A DNA stretch of 64,000 nt from Sulfopaludibacter sp963815475 (GTDB lineage Bacteria; Acidobacteriota; Terriglobia; Bryobacterales; Bryobacteraceae), in assembly GCA_963815475.1 (NCBI GenBank), contig CAWFHD010000001.1:744001-808000 (forward strand). Direction: 5' to 3'. Made by a program: the position numbers and the translations under genes. Under the pieces are notes generated by a model. That model did not search any database. It was not told the origin of the DNA and worked only from the letters and a program-made list of their open reading frames with translations. This document shows, piece by piece, positions 53,879 to 63,408 of this stretch (position 1 is the stretch's first letter; every line of letters begins with the position of its first letter).

Positions 53879-55194
53879 TACCGACCGGTCCAGACTGGGG
53901 CGAGCCACGCCACCGGTTTCGCCGGATCGGCGCCGGGCGCTTCCCCGCCGCCGGAGGTCCACACACGCACGAAAAAGTACTTGCTGGAGGCGTCTTCGAT
54001 GGTGGGCGTCCAGTGTACCGAATGCGACGGAGCGGGTGTGAACTCCTGTGCCACCGCGCCGTGATCCTTCACGATATCGACCTTGGTGATTTGGTCCTGC
54101 GGCCGCGTGGTATCCGGGTCGCTGATGGAAATGTCGAATCGTAGCACGCCAGGTCGATCGAGCGTAGACCCCATGATCGCGCTGTTGACGGTGTACCTGC
54201 ACTGCAGGTTCTTGTCCAGTGCCGCGTAGGTTCGCCGGTGCTGCATGGCGTCCAGGAGGTCGACCTTGGAATTGCTTTTCGCCAGGAGAAAGGTGCGCGA
54301 AACGTTGCGCGGAATCGCGGTGAGCCCGTGATTATCATTGCCGCACACCGGCGCGACCTTCCAACCATGATCCAGGGCGTTCACGAAAGCCGGATAGTGG
54401 ATCTTGTTGTTGGAGTTGATCACCTCCAGCATGGTGATGATGTCGGTGACCTTGGGATCGCGGTAATCCCAGTTGTTGTATTGATCGGGCGTGGGGTGAT
54501 TGAACGATGCGACGACGGGACCGTCGCCATTGGCCTGGGCTGCTGCGAGCCATTTGTAGAAGTACGGAAGATCGATTCCCGGCGCGAGGGCGTTCAACAT
54601 GCCGGCACTGTTCATCACGTTGATGTGGCCGGTGCCGCCCGGGCCGTCGTTTTCGGAAAACTCAAATCCGGCGATGGCGGTGAAACTGTCTCCCGACGCT
54701 TCGGCCGCTGCGTGTTTGGAATCGAGCCACGGAGTGTTGTCGGGACGCGGCGGCTGAAACGCGGCTTCCTGTGAATGATCGGTGGTGATATAGAAGTCGT
54801 AACCGTTGGCCTTGGCGCGGCGGAAGTGTTCGCGCGGCGGACCCTGATACTCCTGCCAATCGGCCCGAACTTTCACGCTGGGGCTGGGATACTGCGCGCC
54901 GTCGATCACAAAAATGCCGGCGCATCCGGTCTTGCTGGTGACGTAGCCATCGGTCCAGGTAGAGATGTTCGTCGCCGGATCGCGCGCATACACCTGAATG
55001 CCGGCGCAATCGTTCTTGGCGAACTGCTCGCCGTGCGACCAGGTGTAGGAGGTGTGCGCGTGTGTGCTGCCGGCGTAGACGTGGTACTCAGAGCCGGATC
55101 CGGAAGTCTGACCGATCAGCAGCAGGGTCGCTAGCCCGCAAAAGCAGATGGCCGGAGGGAGCCGCTTCACGAAATCGTGGTTAGGGAATCGCAT
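53878..55194 (-). CDS. Secreted PHP-type metallohydrolase (CehA/McbA-like)
   Basis: 438 aa from the ATG at 55194, with CGGAGA 7 nt upstream. The frame runs on further upstream but only as antisense of the M28 gene. A signal peptide (ICFCGLATLLLIGQ) is followed by STHAHTSYTWSHGEQ, YDFYITTDHSQEAAF, HPTPDQYNNWDYRDP and CGNDNH. These His/Asp clusters form the PHP metal site. CehA/McbA proteins hydrolyse esters and phosphoesters; the natural substrate is unknown. It is coupled to the dipeptidase gene by a one-base stop-start overlap. Confidence 0.82.
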   Translation of the reverse strand: MRFPNHDFVKRLPPAICFCGLATLLLIGQTSGSGSEYHVYAGSTHAHTSYTWSHGEQFAKNDCAGIQVYARDPATNISTWTDGYVTSKTGCAGIFVIDGAQYPSPSVKVRADWQEYQGPPREHFRRAKANGYDFYITTDHSQEAAFQPPRPDNTPWLDSKHAAAEASGDSFTAIAGFEFSENDGPGGTGHINVMNSAGMLNALAPGIDLPYFYKWLAAAQANGDGPVVASFNHPTPDQYNNWDYRDPKVTDIITMLEVINSNNKIHYPAFVNALDHGWKVAPVCGNDNHGLTAIPRNVSRTFLLAKSNSKVDLLDAMQHRRTYAALDKNLQCRYTVNSAIMGSTLDRPGVLRFDISISDPDTTRPQDQITKVDIVKDHGAVAQEFTPAPSHSVHWTPTIEDASSKYFFVRVWTSGGGEAPGADPAKPVAWLAPVWTGR

Positions 55195-55275
55195 CGAAAT
55201 CTCCGCAACCTTTACCTTGTGCCAGCCATCATGCCACGATTTGAAAGCGTCCGGAATGAGATATCCTGATGCGAT

Positions 55276-56963
55276 ATGAAAAAACCGTTGCTGGTTGTTG
55301 CCGGCGCATGCCTGTTGTTGGCGCAGGATAAAGCAGACGAAGGCACTACGGCTCGAATTCGCAGCGAAGAATCGGAACATTCCCAGATCATGCATACGCT
55401 GCACATGTTGACCGACCGCTACGGGCCGCGCGTGACTGGCACGCCCAACCACGAAGCGGCGGCGAAATGGGCTGTGGCCGAAATGACCCGGTGGGGGCTT
55501 AAGAACGCGCACCTGGAATCGTGGGAATTCGGACATCCGGGATGGGCCAATGAGCGGGCGTATGGCTTTATCAATTCGCCGGTGCGCGAGAATCTGAAGT
55601 TCGAAGTACTGGCGTGGACGCCATCGACCAACGGCACGGTGTCGGGTTCGACCATTCAACTGGAGTTGCCGGAGGGACCGCCTGCTCCCACTCCGGAGCC
55701 TACCGACGCGGCGGGCGCTCGCGCGGGACGCGGCGGACGGGGAGGCAGAGGCGGACGCGGCGGCGGTCCGGCGCGCCTGGGACCCACCAAAGAGCAGATG
55801 GACCAGTGGGTAGCCGCGACCAAAGAGAAGATCCGCGACAAAGTGGTGATGATCGGCAAAGCTGCCGTGGTGCCGATCAACTTCGACCCGCCGCAAAAGC
55901 GGCGCGACGATGAACAGATAAAAGCGCAGTACGATCCGGCCAATACCAATGGCGGCGGCCGCAACGGCGGTGGCGGGGGCGGCGGTCGTGGAGGCCGAGG
56001 CGCGGCGGATCCCAACCGGCTCACCGCGGCGCAAGTGTCCGATGCGGTGGACGCGATGCTGCTTTCGAGCGGCGCATTGATGCGCCTCAACGATGCGGCG
56101 CGCGCCGATGGCATCATTGTGGCGCAGCAGCATCGCGGCTACGACCCGACCAAGACGATCGCCACCGCGATCCTACGCAATGACGACTACGGCCGCATCG
56201 AACGCCTCTTGGCCGATGGCGAGGATGTGAAGATGGAGTTCACCATCACCAACCACGTCTACCCGGAAGGCAAAACCAGCTACAACGTGGTGGGCGAGAT
56301 CCCCGGCAGCGACAAGGCGAACGAAGTCGTGATGCTGGCCTCCTAGATTCGTGGCACAGTGCGACTGGCGCCACTGACAACGCCATCGGCTCCTCCATCA
56401 TGCTGGAGGCCGCCCGCCTGATTCAGCAGATGGGACTGAAGCCCCGCCGCACGGTGCGGGTGGCGCTCTGGTCAGGCGAGGAAGAGGGCCTGCTCGGATC
56501 GCTCGCCTATGTGAAGCAGCACTTCGGCACGTTTGAAAATCCGAAACCGGAATTTGCCACGCTGGACTGCTATTTCAATGTGGACACAGGCACCGGCCGT
56601 TTGCGGGGCGCCGGCATTTTTGGACCGCCCGAAGCCGCTGCCGTGTTGCGGCCCGCGTTGGCTCCGTTCACGGATTGGGGCGTCTTCGGCGCCAACTCTA
56701 CCAGGAGCCGCGCCACGGGCGGCACGGACAGCACGTCGTTCAACAACGCCGGCCTGCCGGGTGTGGGCTTCCAGCAGGACCCCATCGAATACAACAGCCT
56801 GACGCATCACACCAACCTGGATACTTATGAACGAATCATTCCGGACGATGTGAAGAAGGCCGCGGCTGTGGTGGCCGCCGCCGTGTGGCACGTCGCCAAT
56901 CTCGACCAGATGGTGCCGCGCTTCACCAAGGAGACGATGCCCGCGCCGGTGGAAGCGCGCTAG
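55276..56963 (+). pseudogene. Secreted M28 zinc aminopeptidase, frame broken at the metal site
   Basis: A signal-like N-terminus (LLVVAGACLLLAQ) is followed by HTLHMLTDRYGPRVTGTPNH and two RGG-rich insertions at about residues 150-170 and 225-250. The first frame ends at 56346 in MLAS, just where the family has a zinc-binding His-Leu-Asp. The next frame continues at once with LDSWHSATGATDNAIGSSIM, then LWSGEEEGLLGS and LTHHTNLDTYERI to 56963. Compared with the family, 4 nt including the His codon seem lost. As written it cannot be translated whole; a real deletion or an assembly error are both possible. Confidence 0.85.
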
Positions 56964-57352
56964 CGTCGCGAATCGTTTGGCGTCCGCCGCGCGTCCACTA
57001 GCCAGATACAGGCGATGCCCACGGCGTACACCAGCAGATCGAGGAAGCTGAATTGGGTTCCCATCAGTCGCGCGGCAATGCGGGCCATGGGATTCTCGCT
57101 CGACAACATGTGCGCCGGAATCAGGGTCAGTTGAAACAACTCGATGGCCGTCATAACGAGCATGGCCCAAAGGGCAACCGCGCGGCTCTCGATGAATAGC
57201 CGTAGGATCGCGTACACCATGGCAGCGTAGAGCGCGTCGCCAAGATACTTATCGAAGACGATCCAACCGATATGGACCAGCCGCGAGAGGATCCCCGCTG
57301 CGATAATGGCGGCCAGGATCCCGATCCAGCACCCGCGCGATTTACGATCCAA
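56960..57352 (-). CDS. DUF2809-family membrane protein
   Basis: 130 aa with four hydrophobic segments and the family stretch MTAIELFQLTLIPAHMLSSE followed by MARIAARLMGTQFSFLDLLVYAVGI. The DUF2809 family is found in many bacteria and has no assigned function. It begins one base before the GH78 stop, so it is in the same leftward unit, and it overlaps the end of the M28 gene by 4 bp. Confidence 0.82.
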   Translation of the reverse strand: MDRKSRGCWIGILAAIIAAGILSRLVHIGWIVFDKYLGDALYAAMVYAILRLFIESRAVALWAMLVMTAIELFQLTLIPAHMLSSENPMARIAARLMGTQFSFLDLLVYAVGIACIWLVDARRTPNDSRR

Positions 57353-57353
57353 G

Positions 57354-59693
57354 CTATCCCACCGCCACGCGATTCATTCCCGCTGCTAATTCGCGCCCCA
57401 CTCCGCGCCATTCGAACTCGCCGGTCACACCGGGTGGCAGCGTGATGGTAGCGCTTCCGGGTTCGATCTTCACATCCACGCTGCCCTTGGGATGCGGCAC
57501 CGATCCCGACATGGTCTTCAGCTTTCCCAGGTGCGGCCGCACGGACACTCGCGCGAAGCCGGGGGCTGCCGAATCCACGCCAAGGACGGTGCGGAAGATC
57601 TCGATATTCGGACTCGCGCTCCAGGCGTGGCAATCGGAGCGCGATGGCGCGCCCGGCCGATCCACCACTTCCGCAAATGTAGTGAGGCCCCGCGCCAGCA
57701 TGTCGCGCCAGTCGCCCAAGCGGTCGAGATAGCCATCGCCCTCACCGACCTTGGCCAGCGCGCAATGCTCGTAGTAGCGGAAGAACAGCCCTGGCTCGGC
57801 CAGGCCCGGCGCGGTCTGCATCCGCAGCATCAACTCGCGCGCCGCCGAGCCTGCGATCACGTCGGACAACACCGCCATGGTGTTGGTGTGCTGCGAGAAC
57901 TGCTGCTTTCGCGGCGTGTCGGCATATAAGCGTTTCCCCTCGTCCCAATACAACTTCTGCGCGGTCTCGCGCAGTTGCCGCTCGCGGCCGGCGTAAAAGT
58001 CGCCCATGGCCCGCACGCCTTGCGCCGCTTCCAATTCCGAGGCCCAGCGGTACGCCATCGCCAACAGCAGATCGAACGGCGCGGACGACCCGTCGGGCTC
58101 CTGCGGCGGATCGCCTCCGCGCCACGACGGCACCCAATCGAAGTATCGCCACCACGGCAGCGGACCGAGCGATCCGTTCTCTTTCTGATAGCCTTCGAAG
58201 AAACTCAGCACCGCGCGCACGCCCGGCAGCATGCGGCGAACGAACGCGGGATCGTCCACATAGCGCCAGTAGTCGTGCACCATGCCGATCCACCACAATG
58301 AGAAGCCCGGGATGTACTGCTCGAGGCGTGTGGGATAGCGGCTCATGGTGCTGCCATCGCTCTGGCGCGAGTCGTTGATCTGGTCGATGGCATTTCGCAT
58401 GAGGCGTCCGTCGGCCGCATTGAATAGCGACACCAGACACTGCACGCGCGTGTCGCCCACGTACTGCAATTGCTCGTAGTAGGGACAATCCATGTAGGTC
58501 TCATGCGCGCACAGCCGGGCGGTGCGCCAGCCCACGTCGAGGATCTGCTGCACATCGGCAGCATCCGCCTGGAAGCGCGCGCGCCGCTCAAAGGGAAAAC
58601 TCACCGCCGTGGCGCGCAGGTCATCGATGGTGATGGCGTCGTATTTGGTCTGGACGTCGAGTTCGAGATAGCGATAGGTTCTCCACCACAGCGGGCGGAA
58701 CACACGATGCGCGCCGCCATCGGACACGAACTCGTCGTGGTTGCCGGCGAACTCCTTGCCCTCCACCTCATCGCGGTTGCCCTTCTCTTTGTTGGGAAGG
58801 AATAGCGACTCCGCGTAGCGCAGCCTCACCACCGCATCGCGACCGCCGCTCGTCTCCAGTTCGGGATATGCGGTGGTGAGACGCGTCTGATCCAGCAGCA
58901 GCGTCGCGTGGGTGGCCGCCGGAATCCGCAGCGGGGCTACACCAAAATTCGCGGGCATCGGAATGCCCGCCACGCGACGCACCTTTTGCAACCGCTCGGG
59001 CCTCTCTTCTTCCGGCGGAATCGGGCTCGGCACTAGCATCCAACGTGTGTGCGGATCGCTGGCTTCGCGCCCGGCAGCGATCTCCACCACAACTGCCGCC
59101 GGCCACCGCGAATCGTCGAAATCAAGGCGCTCCCAACCCCACGGATATTGCGCCGAATCGACGCGATCGCACGGACCCGCCACATAATACCCGCGCATCT
59201 GCGCGTTGGTGAAGGTGAGTGGCGAATAGGCGGCGTTGCGCAGGCCTTTCCAGTTGGTACCGGTGTCCACCGCGCGTTCCGATTCAGCGTCGGCCTGCAG
59301 CAGAAATCCGGTCTGGAGCGTGATCTGCGCCTCGGGCGCCGTGTCGCCGAAATTCCACACTACCGCCGCGAAGACGTTACGGCCGGCCTGGAGATATTGC
59401 GCCACGTCCACCGTTTCGTATCGCCAATGGAACAGGTCGCCGCGCGCGGGGCCGGAGGAGACGCGGCGGCCGTTGACGAAAAGCTGGTAGCGATTGTCGC
59501 CGCTGGCGTGGACCACGAAGCGGCAGGGCTTCGCCCGAAGATCGATGGCGCGCCGGAAATGGTAGACGCCATATTCCGTGCGCGGGGCTCCGGGAACCGA
59601 GATCCACTTCGCGCTCCATGTCTGCCGGAGCAAGCGCATTTCCACGGGAACGGCGCCGATCTGCCAAAGAAACTGTCTGCGTGTAAAGTTCAT
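57354..59693 (-). CDS. GH78-like alpha-L-rhamnosidase
   Basis: 779 aa. The N-terminus TRRQFLWQIGAV resembles a twin-arginine export signal. Beta-sandwich domains precede an (alpha/alpha)6 barrel from about residue 370. RFQADAADVQQILDVGWRTARLC, HETYMDCPYYEQLQYVGDTR, LEQYIPGFSLWWIGMVHDYW and PWWRYFDWVPSWRGGD carry the acidic residues of the Bac_rhamnosid catalytic domain. It would release L-rhamnose from rhamnogalacturonan or flavonoid glycosides. It matches the KduD/GH127/GH28 plant-polysaccharide theme. It is divergent from the TIGR03067 gene with only 25 bp between starts. Confidence 0.88.
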   Translation of the reverse strand: MNFTRRQFLWQIGAVPVEMRLLRQTWSAKWISVPGAPRTEYGVYHFRRAIDLRAKPCRFVVHASGDNRYQLFVNGRRVSSGPARGDLFHWRYETVDVAQYLQAGRNVFAAVVWNFGDTAPEAQITLQTGFLLQADAESERAVDTGTNWKGLRNAAYSPLTFTNAQMRGYYVAGPCDRVDSAQYPWGWERLDFDDSRWPAAVVVEIAAGREASDPHTRWMLVPSPIPPEEERPERLQKVRRVAGIPMPANFGVAPLRIPAATHATLLLDQTRLTTAYPELETSGGRDAVVRLRYAESLFLPNKEKGNRDEVEGKEFAGNHDEFVSDGGAHRVFRPLWWRTYRYLELDVQTKYDAITIDDLRATAVSFPFERRARFQADAADVQQILDVGWRTARLCAHETYMDCPYYEQLQYVGDTRVQCLVSLFNAADGRLMRNAIDQINDSRQSDGSTMSRYPTRLEQYIPGFSLWWIGMVHDYWRYVDDPAFVRRMLPGVRAVLSFFEGYQKENGSLGPLPWWRYFDWVPSWRGGDPPQEPDGSSAPFDLLLAMAYRWASELEAAQGVRAMGDFYAGRERQLRETAQKLYWDEGKRLYADTPRKQQFSQHTNTMAVLSDVIAGSAARELMLRMQTAPGLAEPGLFFRYYEHCALAKVGEGDGYLDRLGDWRDMLARGLTTFAEVVDRPGAPSRSDCHAWSASPNIEIFRTVLGVDSAAPGFARVSVRPHLGKLKTMSGSVPHPKGSVDVKIEPGSATITLPPGVTGEFEWRGVGRELAAGMNRVAVG

Positions 59694-59718
59694 CGATTTC
59701 TTATATTATGTAGAAACT

Positions 59719-60498
59719 ATGCCGCGAAAAGACAAAGCCGGCCTCGACCTTCTGCAGGGATCGTGGAGCGTCGCTTCGCTCGAAGTGGACGGCCAAAGCA
59801 TGCCGCACGACATGTTAGCGGATGGCCGCGTGGAAGTGAAGGGTGACCTCTTCCGTTCGCTCAACATGGGCGCGGTCTACGAAGGCGTGGTGACCGTGAA
59901 CGCCGACGCCGAACCCAAGACGTTCGACATCGCCTTCACCAAGGGTCCCGAGAAAGGCAACACGAACTTCGGAATTTTCGAAGTGGACGGCGACCGGTGG
60001 AAGCTCTGCCTGGCCACTCGCGGCGATGCGCGTCCTAAGAAGTTCGCGACCAAACCCAATACCGGGCACGCCCTGCAGATTCTGCGGCGCGGCGCACTCG
60101 CCGCCAAGACTGCCCCGGCGGCCGCGCCTGCCATTTCGAAGTCGCCGACCGAACTCGAGGGCGAATGGTCGCTGACGTCGGGCTACATGAACGGCAAGCC
60201 GATGGACGGCGTCATGGTGCAGTGGGGCGTCCGCTCCTTCCACGGAAATCGGACTGTGCTAAAGTTCGGTCCGCAGACGTACATCGACGCTATCTTCACA
60301 CTCGACGCATCGCACACCCCGCACGCCATCGATTACGCGCATCAGAAGGGGATGTTCGCCGGCAAGTCGCAGCTCGGGATTTACGAGTGCGATGGCGCCA
60401 TCCTAAAGCTCAGCTCCTCGCCGCCCGGAGAGCCGAGGCCCACCGATTTCGCGGAGCGCGGCTCGCATACCGTCTCGATCTTCAAGAAGAGGGCGTAG
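59719..60498 (+). CDS. Two-domain TIGR03067 protein
   Basis: 259 aa from the ATG at 59719; an upstream extension is antisense to GH78. Two tandem copies of the TIGR03067 repeat are visible: about residues 7-125 (LQGSWSVASLEVDGQSMP, FDIAFTKGPEKG, LCLATRGDARPKKF) and about 145-258 (LEGEWSLTSGYMNGKPMDG, AIDYAHQKGMFAGKSQLGIY, PGEPRPTDF). No signal peptide. The domain is frequent in Planctomycetes, Verrucomicrobia and Acidobacteria; its function is unknown. The gap to GH78 is so short that the promoter must lie partly in coding sequence. Confidence 0.85.
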   Translation: MPRKDKAGLDLLQGSWSVASLEVDGQSMPHDMLADGRVEVKGDLFRSLNMGAVYEGVVTVNADAEPKTFDIAFTKGPEKGNTNFGIFEVDGDRWKLCLATRGDARPKKFATKPNTGHALQILRRGALAAKTAPAAAPAISKSPTELEGEWSLTSGYMNGKPMDGVMVQWGVRSFHGNRTVLKFGPQTYIDAIFTLDASHTPHAIDYAHQKGMFAGKSQLGIYECDGAILKLSSSPPGEPRPTDFAERGSHTVSIFKKRA

Positions 60499-60652
60499 CG
60501 CGGCCGACCGGGTTCCCGAACCTCATTGACGTAATGTGCGTTTTTAACCCACTTCCGGTTTAGTCCCGATGGCGGCGACTCAGTAAAAGGCATATCGTCC
60601 TTACGATCGCGAAATTGTGTAATACCTCGGTTATGCCCCGGAGGTTGGAGGC

Positions 60653-61360
60653 ATGGTTATGCGAAACGTAATCCCGTTGCTTATAACGGTAGCGAGTACA
60701 ATTTACGCGGATACTGTAACGACTCTGCCCATAACAAGTGGGAGCTTTTTCTTTTCCGGTAAGTCGGGTGGCTTTGGAATTAGTGGCCCCGGATTTTCCT
60801 TTGGTGGAGGTGGTGCCACTACTTCGGAATTTCCTTGCTCATCGATCTTTGACTTTTGTCCGGCCGGCACTCAAATCTTTTTTAACGCGGTAGTTAGCAG
60901 CGAGGATCGGGGAGTATCTGGCACGATCACGGTTGGTAGCGCATCGCGCGGATACGTCGAGAATCCGGCAACCGCTGGCTTTGCCGAAATGGATGCTTTT
61001 TTCAACCTCACTGCTCCAGCAATAAGCCCATCGTCGACGTTGACGTTAACCGGCCCATGTACAGGAGAGGCGATTTTTTCTGATCCTAATTTCCCGGCAC
61101 CTTTCACGACCATCGAAAACGAGCAGACTTTCATATTCACCGGGCAAGGGGTAGTGACTGCCACTCTGCTCTACCCAAATCTCGGGACATTATTCCCAAC
61201 GACCTACGTGGTTGAGGGTTTGCAGTTCGATTTCGGCAATGCGGGGACGGCTACCCCGGAGCCCTCCACAAGTGGGCTTGTTTTTGCGGCCGTAGCAGCG
61301 TTCCTTGTACGCAAACGGTTCTCAAAGATGAATCACGCCACGTTCTTTCCGCCTGGATGA
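60653..61360 (+). CDS. PEP-CTERM-anchored secreted protein
   Basis: 235 aa. A signal peptide (NVIPLLITVASTIYA) is followed by a Gly/Ser/Thr-rich beta-type region, then the sorting tag TPEPSTSGLVFAAVAAFLV and RKRFSK. That tag is cleaved by exosortase to release or anchor the protein to the envelope/exopolysaccharide. Two GGAGG sites lie just upstream, one suited to the ATG at 60653 and one to 60659. No exosortase gene lies in the window. Function beyond surface display is unknown. Confidence 0.85.
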   Translation: MVMRNVIPLLITVASTIYADTVTTLPITSGSFFFSGKSGGFGISGPGFSFGGGGATTSEFPCSSIFDFCPAGTQIFFNAVVSSEDRGVSGTITVGSASRGYVENPATAGFAEMDAFFNLTAPAISPSSTLTLTGPCTGEAIFSDPNFPAPFTTIENEQTFIFTGQGVVTATLLYPNLGTLFPTTYVVEGLQFDFGNAGTATPEPSTSGLVFAAVAAFLVRKRFSKMNHATFFPPG

Positions 61361-61446
61361 TGGCACTCCGCGCTGAAAACACTGCCGCCATGATCAAAGT
61401 GGTGAGGCGTCCGATTCACCGGAATCGGATCCCCGGTGCCGAATGA

Positions 61447-61656
61447 ACCGGCAGGCGGCACGAGACTCCACGTGAACTCCGGCCCGGGACGCACAGTCCT
61501 CTGAAAGCCATCACTTTGGGCGATAATACGGGATCGAACACCATCCAGACATCGAATTCTTTTGCTGCCGCAGTCACGCCGGAGCCGGCGGCGTTTACGA
61601 TGGTTTCACTGGCCCTGGTAGCGTTGGCGCTTCGCCGGGTGCTCCGCCGGACCTGA
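61447..61656 (+). pseudogene. PEP-CTERM protein C-terminal remnant
   Basis: An open frame without a start codon reads LKAITLGDNTGSNTIQTSNS, then AAAVTPEPAAFTMVSLALVALALRRVL and RRT before TGA at 61654. This is a clean exosortase tag with no body upstream; the frame is closed by a TGA at 61444. Together with the intact PEP-CTERM gene 90 bp before it, it looks like the eroded end of a second, related gene. The opposite strand ORF there is a shadow. Confidence 0.5.
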
Positions 61657-61739
61657 TCGAATGCCTCGCCCTGCAAAGCGGCGTAACGATTCCGGTTCAG
61701 TCGCGGAACGCCGGTGACAAGACCACCGGCTCCACTGGT

Positions 61740-63329
61740 CTATTGAACAGTCTCCGTGGCAATCAGCGGCACCATTGCCGTGGCGCTTTTTTGCGCTTCT
61801 ACCTTCACCGTAACCGCCTGGCTATCGAACCGCTTCAGGAACTCCAGATTGCCGATGTCGTCCGGCGAGACATCGTCCCAGGCGAAGAGTTTATAGTCGC
61901 CCGGGGGAACCGCCGCAAAGTGGAATGCGCCGCCGGGCCCGCTGACTGTGGATTGTGGGGGGCCCTCCGCCGGAATCAACGCTACCACACCACCCTCGAC
62001 CGGGCGGTCCTCTTTGCCGCGCGTGACGCCGTCCACACGGCCGGCGTCCGACCCGATGGTGATTTCTAGCGTGGCGTCGCTGGAGTACACGATCCCCGAC
62101 GCCGGCACAGGCTTACCGCCATATTGAATCGAGGCGATGTAGCAGCCTTCCGGCAGATAGGACACCTTGACGGAAAAACTCACGAAGCGAGGCTGGTAGG
62201 GCACAGGGTACTTGAAGCTCAGATCGGCGCCAAAATTGGGGTGGAACACTCCGGAATCAGCATTGGTGGAATCCAGCTCGATGTGCCGTATCTCCAAAGA
62301 GACCGTTCGCAGATCGACCGGTGGGCTATCGGTTTTCAGCTTCAGCCTGCCGCGCATTTCGCTGCCCGCGGGAGCGAGGATGACATTCTCCAGATCCTGA
62401 TCGCGAACCTCCAGCGGTTGCGTGGTCATCTGCATCGGCGATGAGTTCCACCAGGCATAGGCGATGTAGGATCCCGGCGGGATGCGCGAGAAGTTCATAG
62501 CGTGACCCGGGTTTGCGGGAGTAAGCCCCGCAAAGACCTTGGACGGATCGGCGGCATCGATCAACGCGGCGTATGTCGGCGGCCTGCCGGCGGCAGGTTG
62601 GAAGCGCACGTGGAACAGGCGGACCGGCGCCATCCGGATGTCGATGCCTCGAACCTCGGCGCCGTCCCTCACATCCACTGGCGATGCCGAGAGTAAGTTC
62701 GTTACGTTGGGATAATAGGTGGACGCATATCCGGTGTCTTTTTCGGCCGCGGAAGGCAGACGGTCGAAGGTCGCGACGATTCGCGGAACGGTGCACTTCA
62801 CCAGATACTGGCCAGCTCCGATTTTCGCCACTCGATACTCGCCGTTGTCGAGCGTGGAGCCGGAAGCTACTGGAGACCAGTGCTGCGCGCCATCCGCCCA
62901 ACTCGACTTCAGGAGCACGATCTGCGCCCCCTCCACGGGGTCGCCCTCCGCATCCACCACGCGGCCCGCGATCACTGCCTGGGGAACCAGCTTCAGAACG
63001 ATATCCTGAATCTGCTGATTCTTGGTTACCGCGATGGAACTCAGGCCGGGATAGTGCCTATTACCGCCATACCTGCCAGTGTTGAACCCGCGCTTATCGG
63101 CGGACAGCGGAAAGGAGCCTTGATTCACGCCGGCAAAGAAGAAGCGCCCCTCGGCGTTCGTCTCCTGAATCCAATCGCCCAGTCGAACTACGGCGCCCGA
63201 TATGGGAGCGCCCGTTGCCTGATTCACTACCGTACCGGCAATGGAAGCGGCGGTGTCTTGAAAGCCGGGCGCCGGGACCGCAAAGGCCAGCAGGCAAGCG
63301 ATCAGAGAGATTCGCGGGCCGAAAATCAT
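61740..63329 (-). CDS. Secreted carboxypeptidase-regulatory-like domain protein
   Basis: 529 aa. A signal peptide (ISLIACLLAFAVPAPGF) is followed by beta-sandwich CarboxypepD_reg-like domains: ASIAGTVVNQATGAPISGAVVRL, FFFAGVNQGSFPLSADKRGF and VIAGRVVDAEGDPVEGAQIVLL. Later prealbumin-like repeats include RVDGVTRGKEDRPVEGGVVAL and AFHFAAVPPGDYKLFAWDDV. There is no receptor barrel, so it is a free version of the domain that opens the TonB receptor at 40.3 kb. Its role is probably surface carbohydrate or peptide binding. Confidence 0.85.
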   Translation of the reverse strand: MIFGPRISLIACLLAFAVPAPGFQDTAASIAGTVVNQATGAPISGAVVRLGDWIQETNAEGRFFFAGVNQGSFPLSADKRGFNTGRYGGNRHYPGLSSIAVTKNQQIQDIVLKLVPQAVIAGRVVDAEGDPVEGAQIVLLKSSWADGAQHWSPVASGSTLDNGEYRVAKIGAGQYLVKCTVPRIVATFDRLPSAAEKDTGYASTYYPNVTNLLSASPVDVRDGAEVRGIDIRMAPVRLFHVRFQPAAGRPPTYAALIDAADPSKVFAGLTPANPGHAMNFSRIPPGSYIAYAWWNSSPMQMTTQPLEVRDQDLENVILAPAGSEMRGRLKLKTDSPPVDLRTVSLEIRHIELDSTNADSGVFHPNFGADLSFKYPVPYQPRFVSFSVKVSYLPEGCYIASIQYGGKPVPASGIVYSSDATLEITIGSDAGRVDGVTRGKEDRPVEGGVVALIPAEGPPQSTVSGPGGAFHFAAVPPGDYKLFAWDDVSPDDIGNLEFLKRFDSQAVTVKVEAQKSATAMVPLIATETVQ

Positions 63330-63408
63330 TACATAGATTGTAAGCGCAGCCGAAACTTATTCGCGACCGTGAGGTCGCCGGTACTTGTAATGTGGGGCAC
63401 GAACGCTG

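Noticed and set aside
55195..56133. Upstream extension of the PHP hydrolase frame to 751 aa
   Set aside because: It is antisense to the M28 gene; the signal peptide and ribosome site place the start at 55194.
61416..61676. 86-aa minus-strand ORF
   Set aside because: It mirrors the PEP-CTERM remnant on the plus strand.
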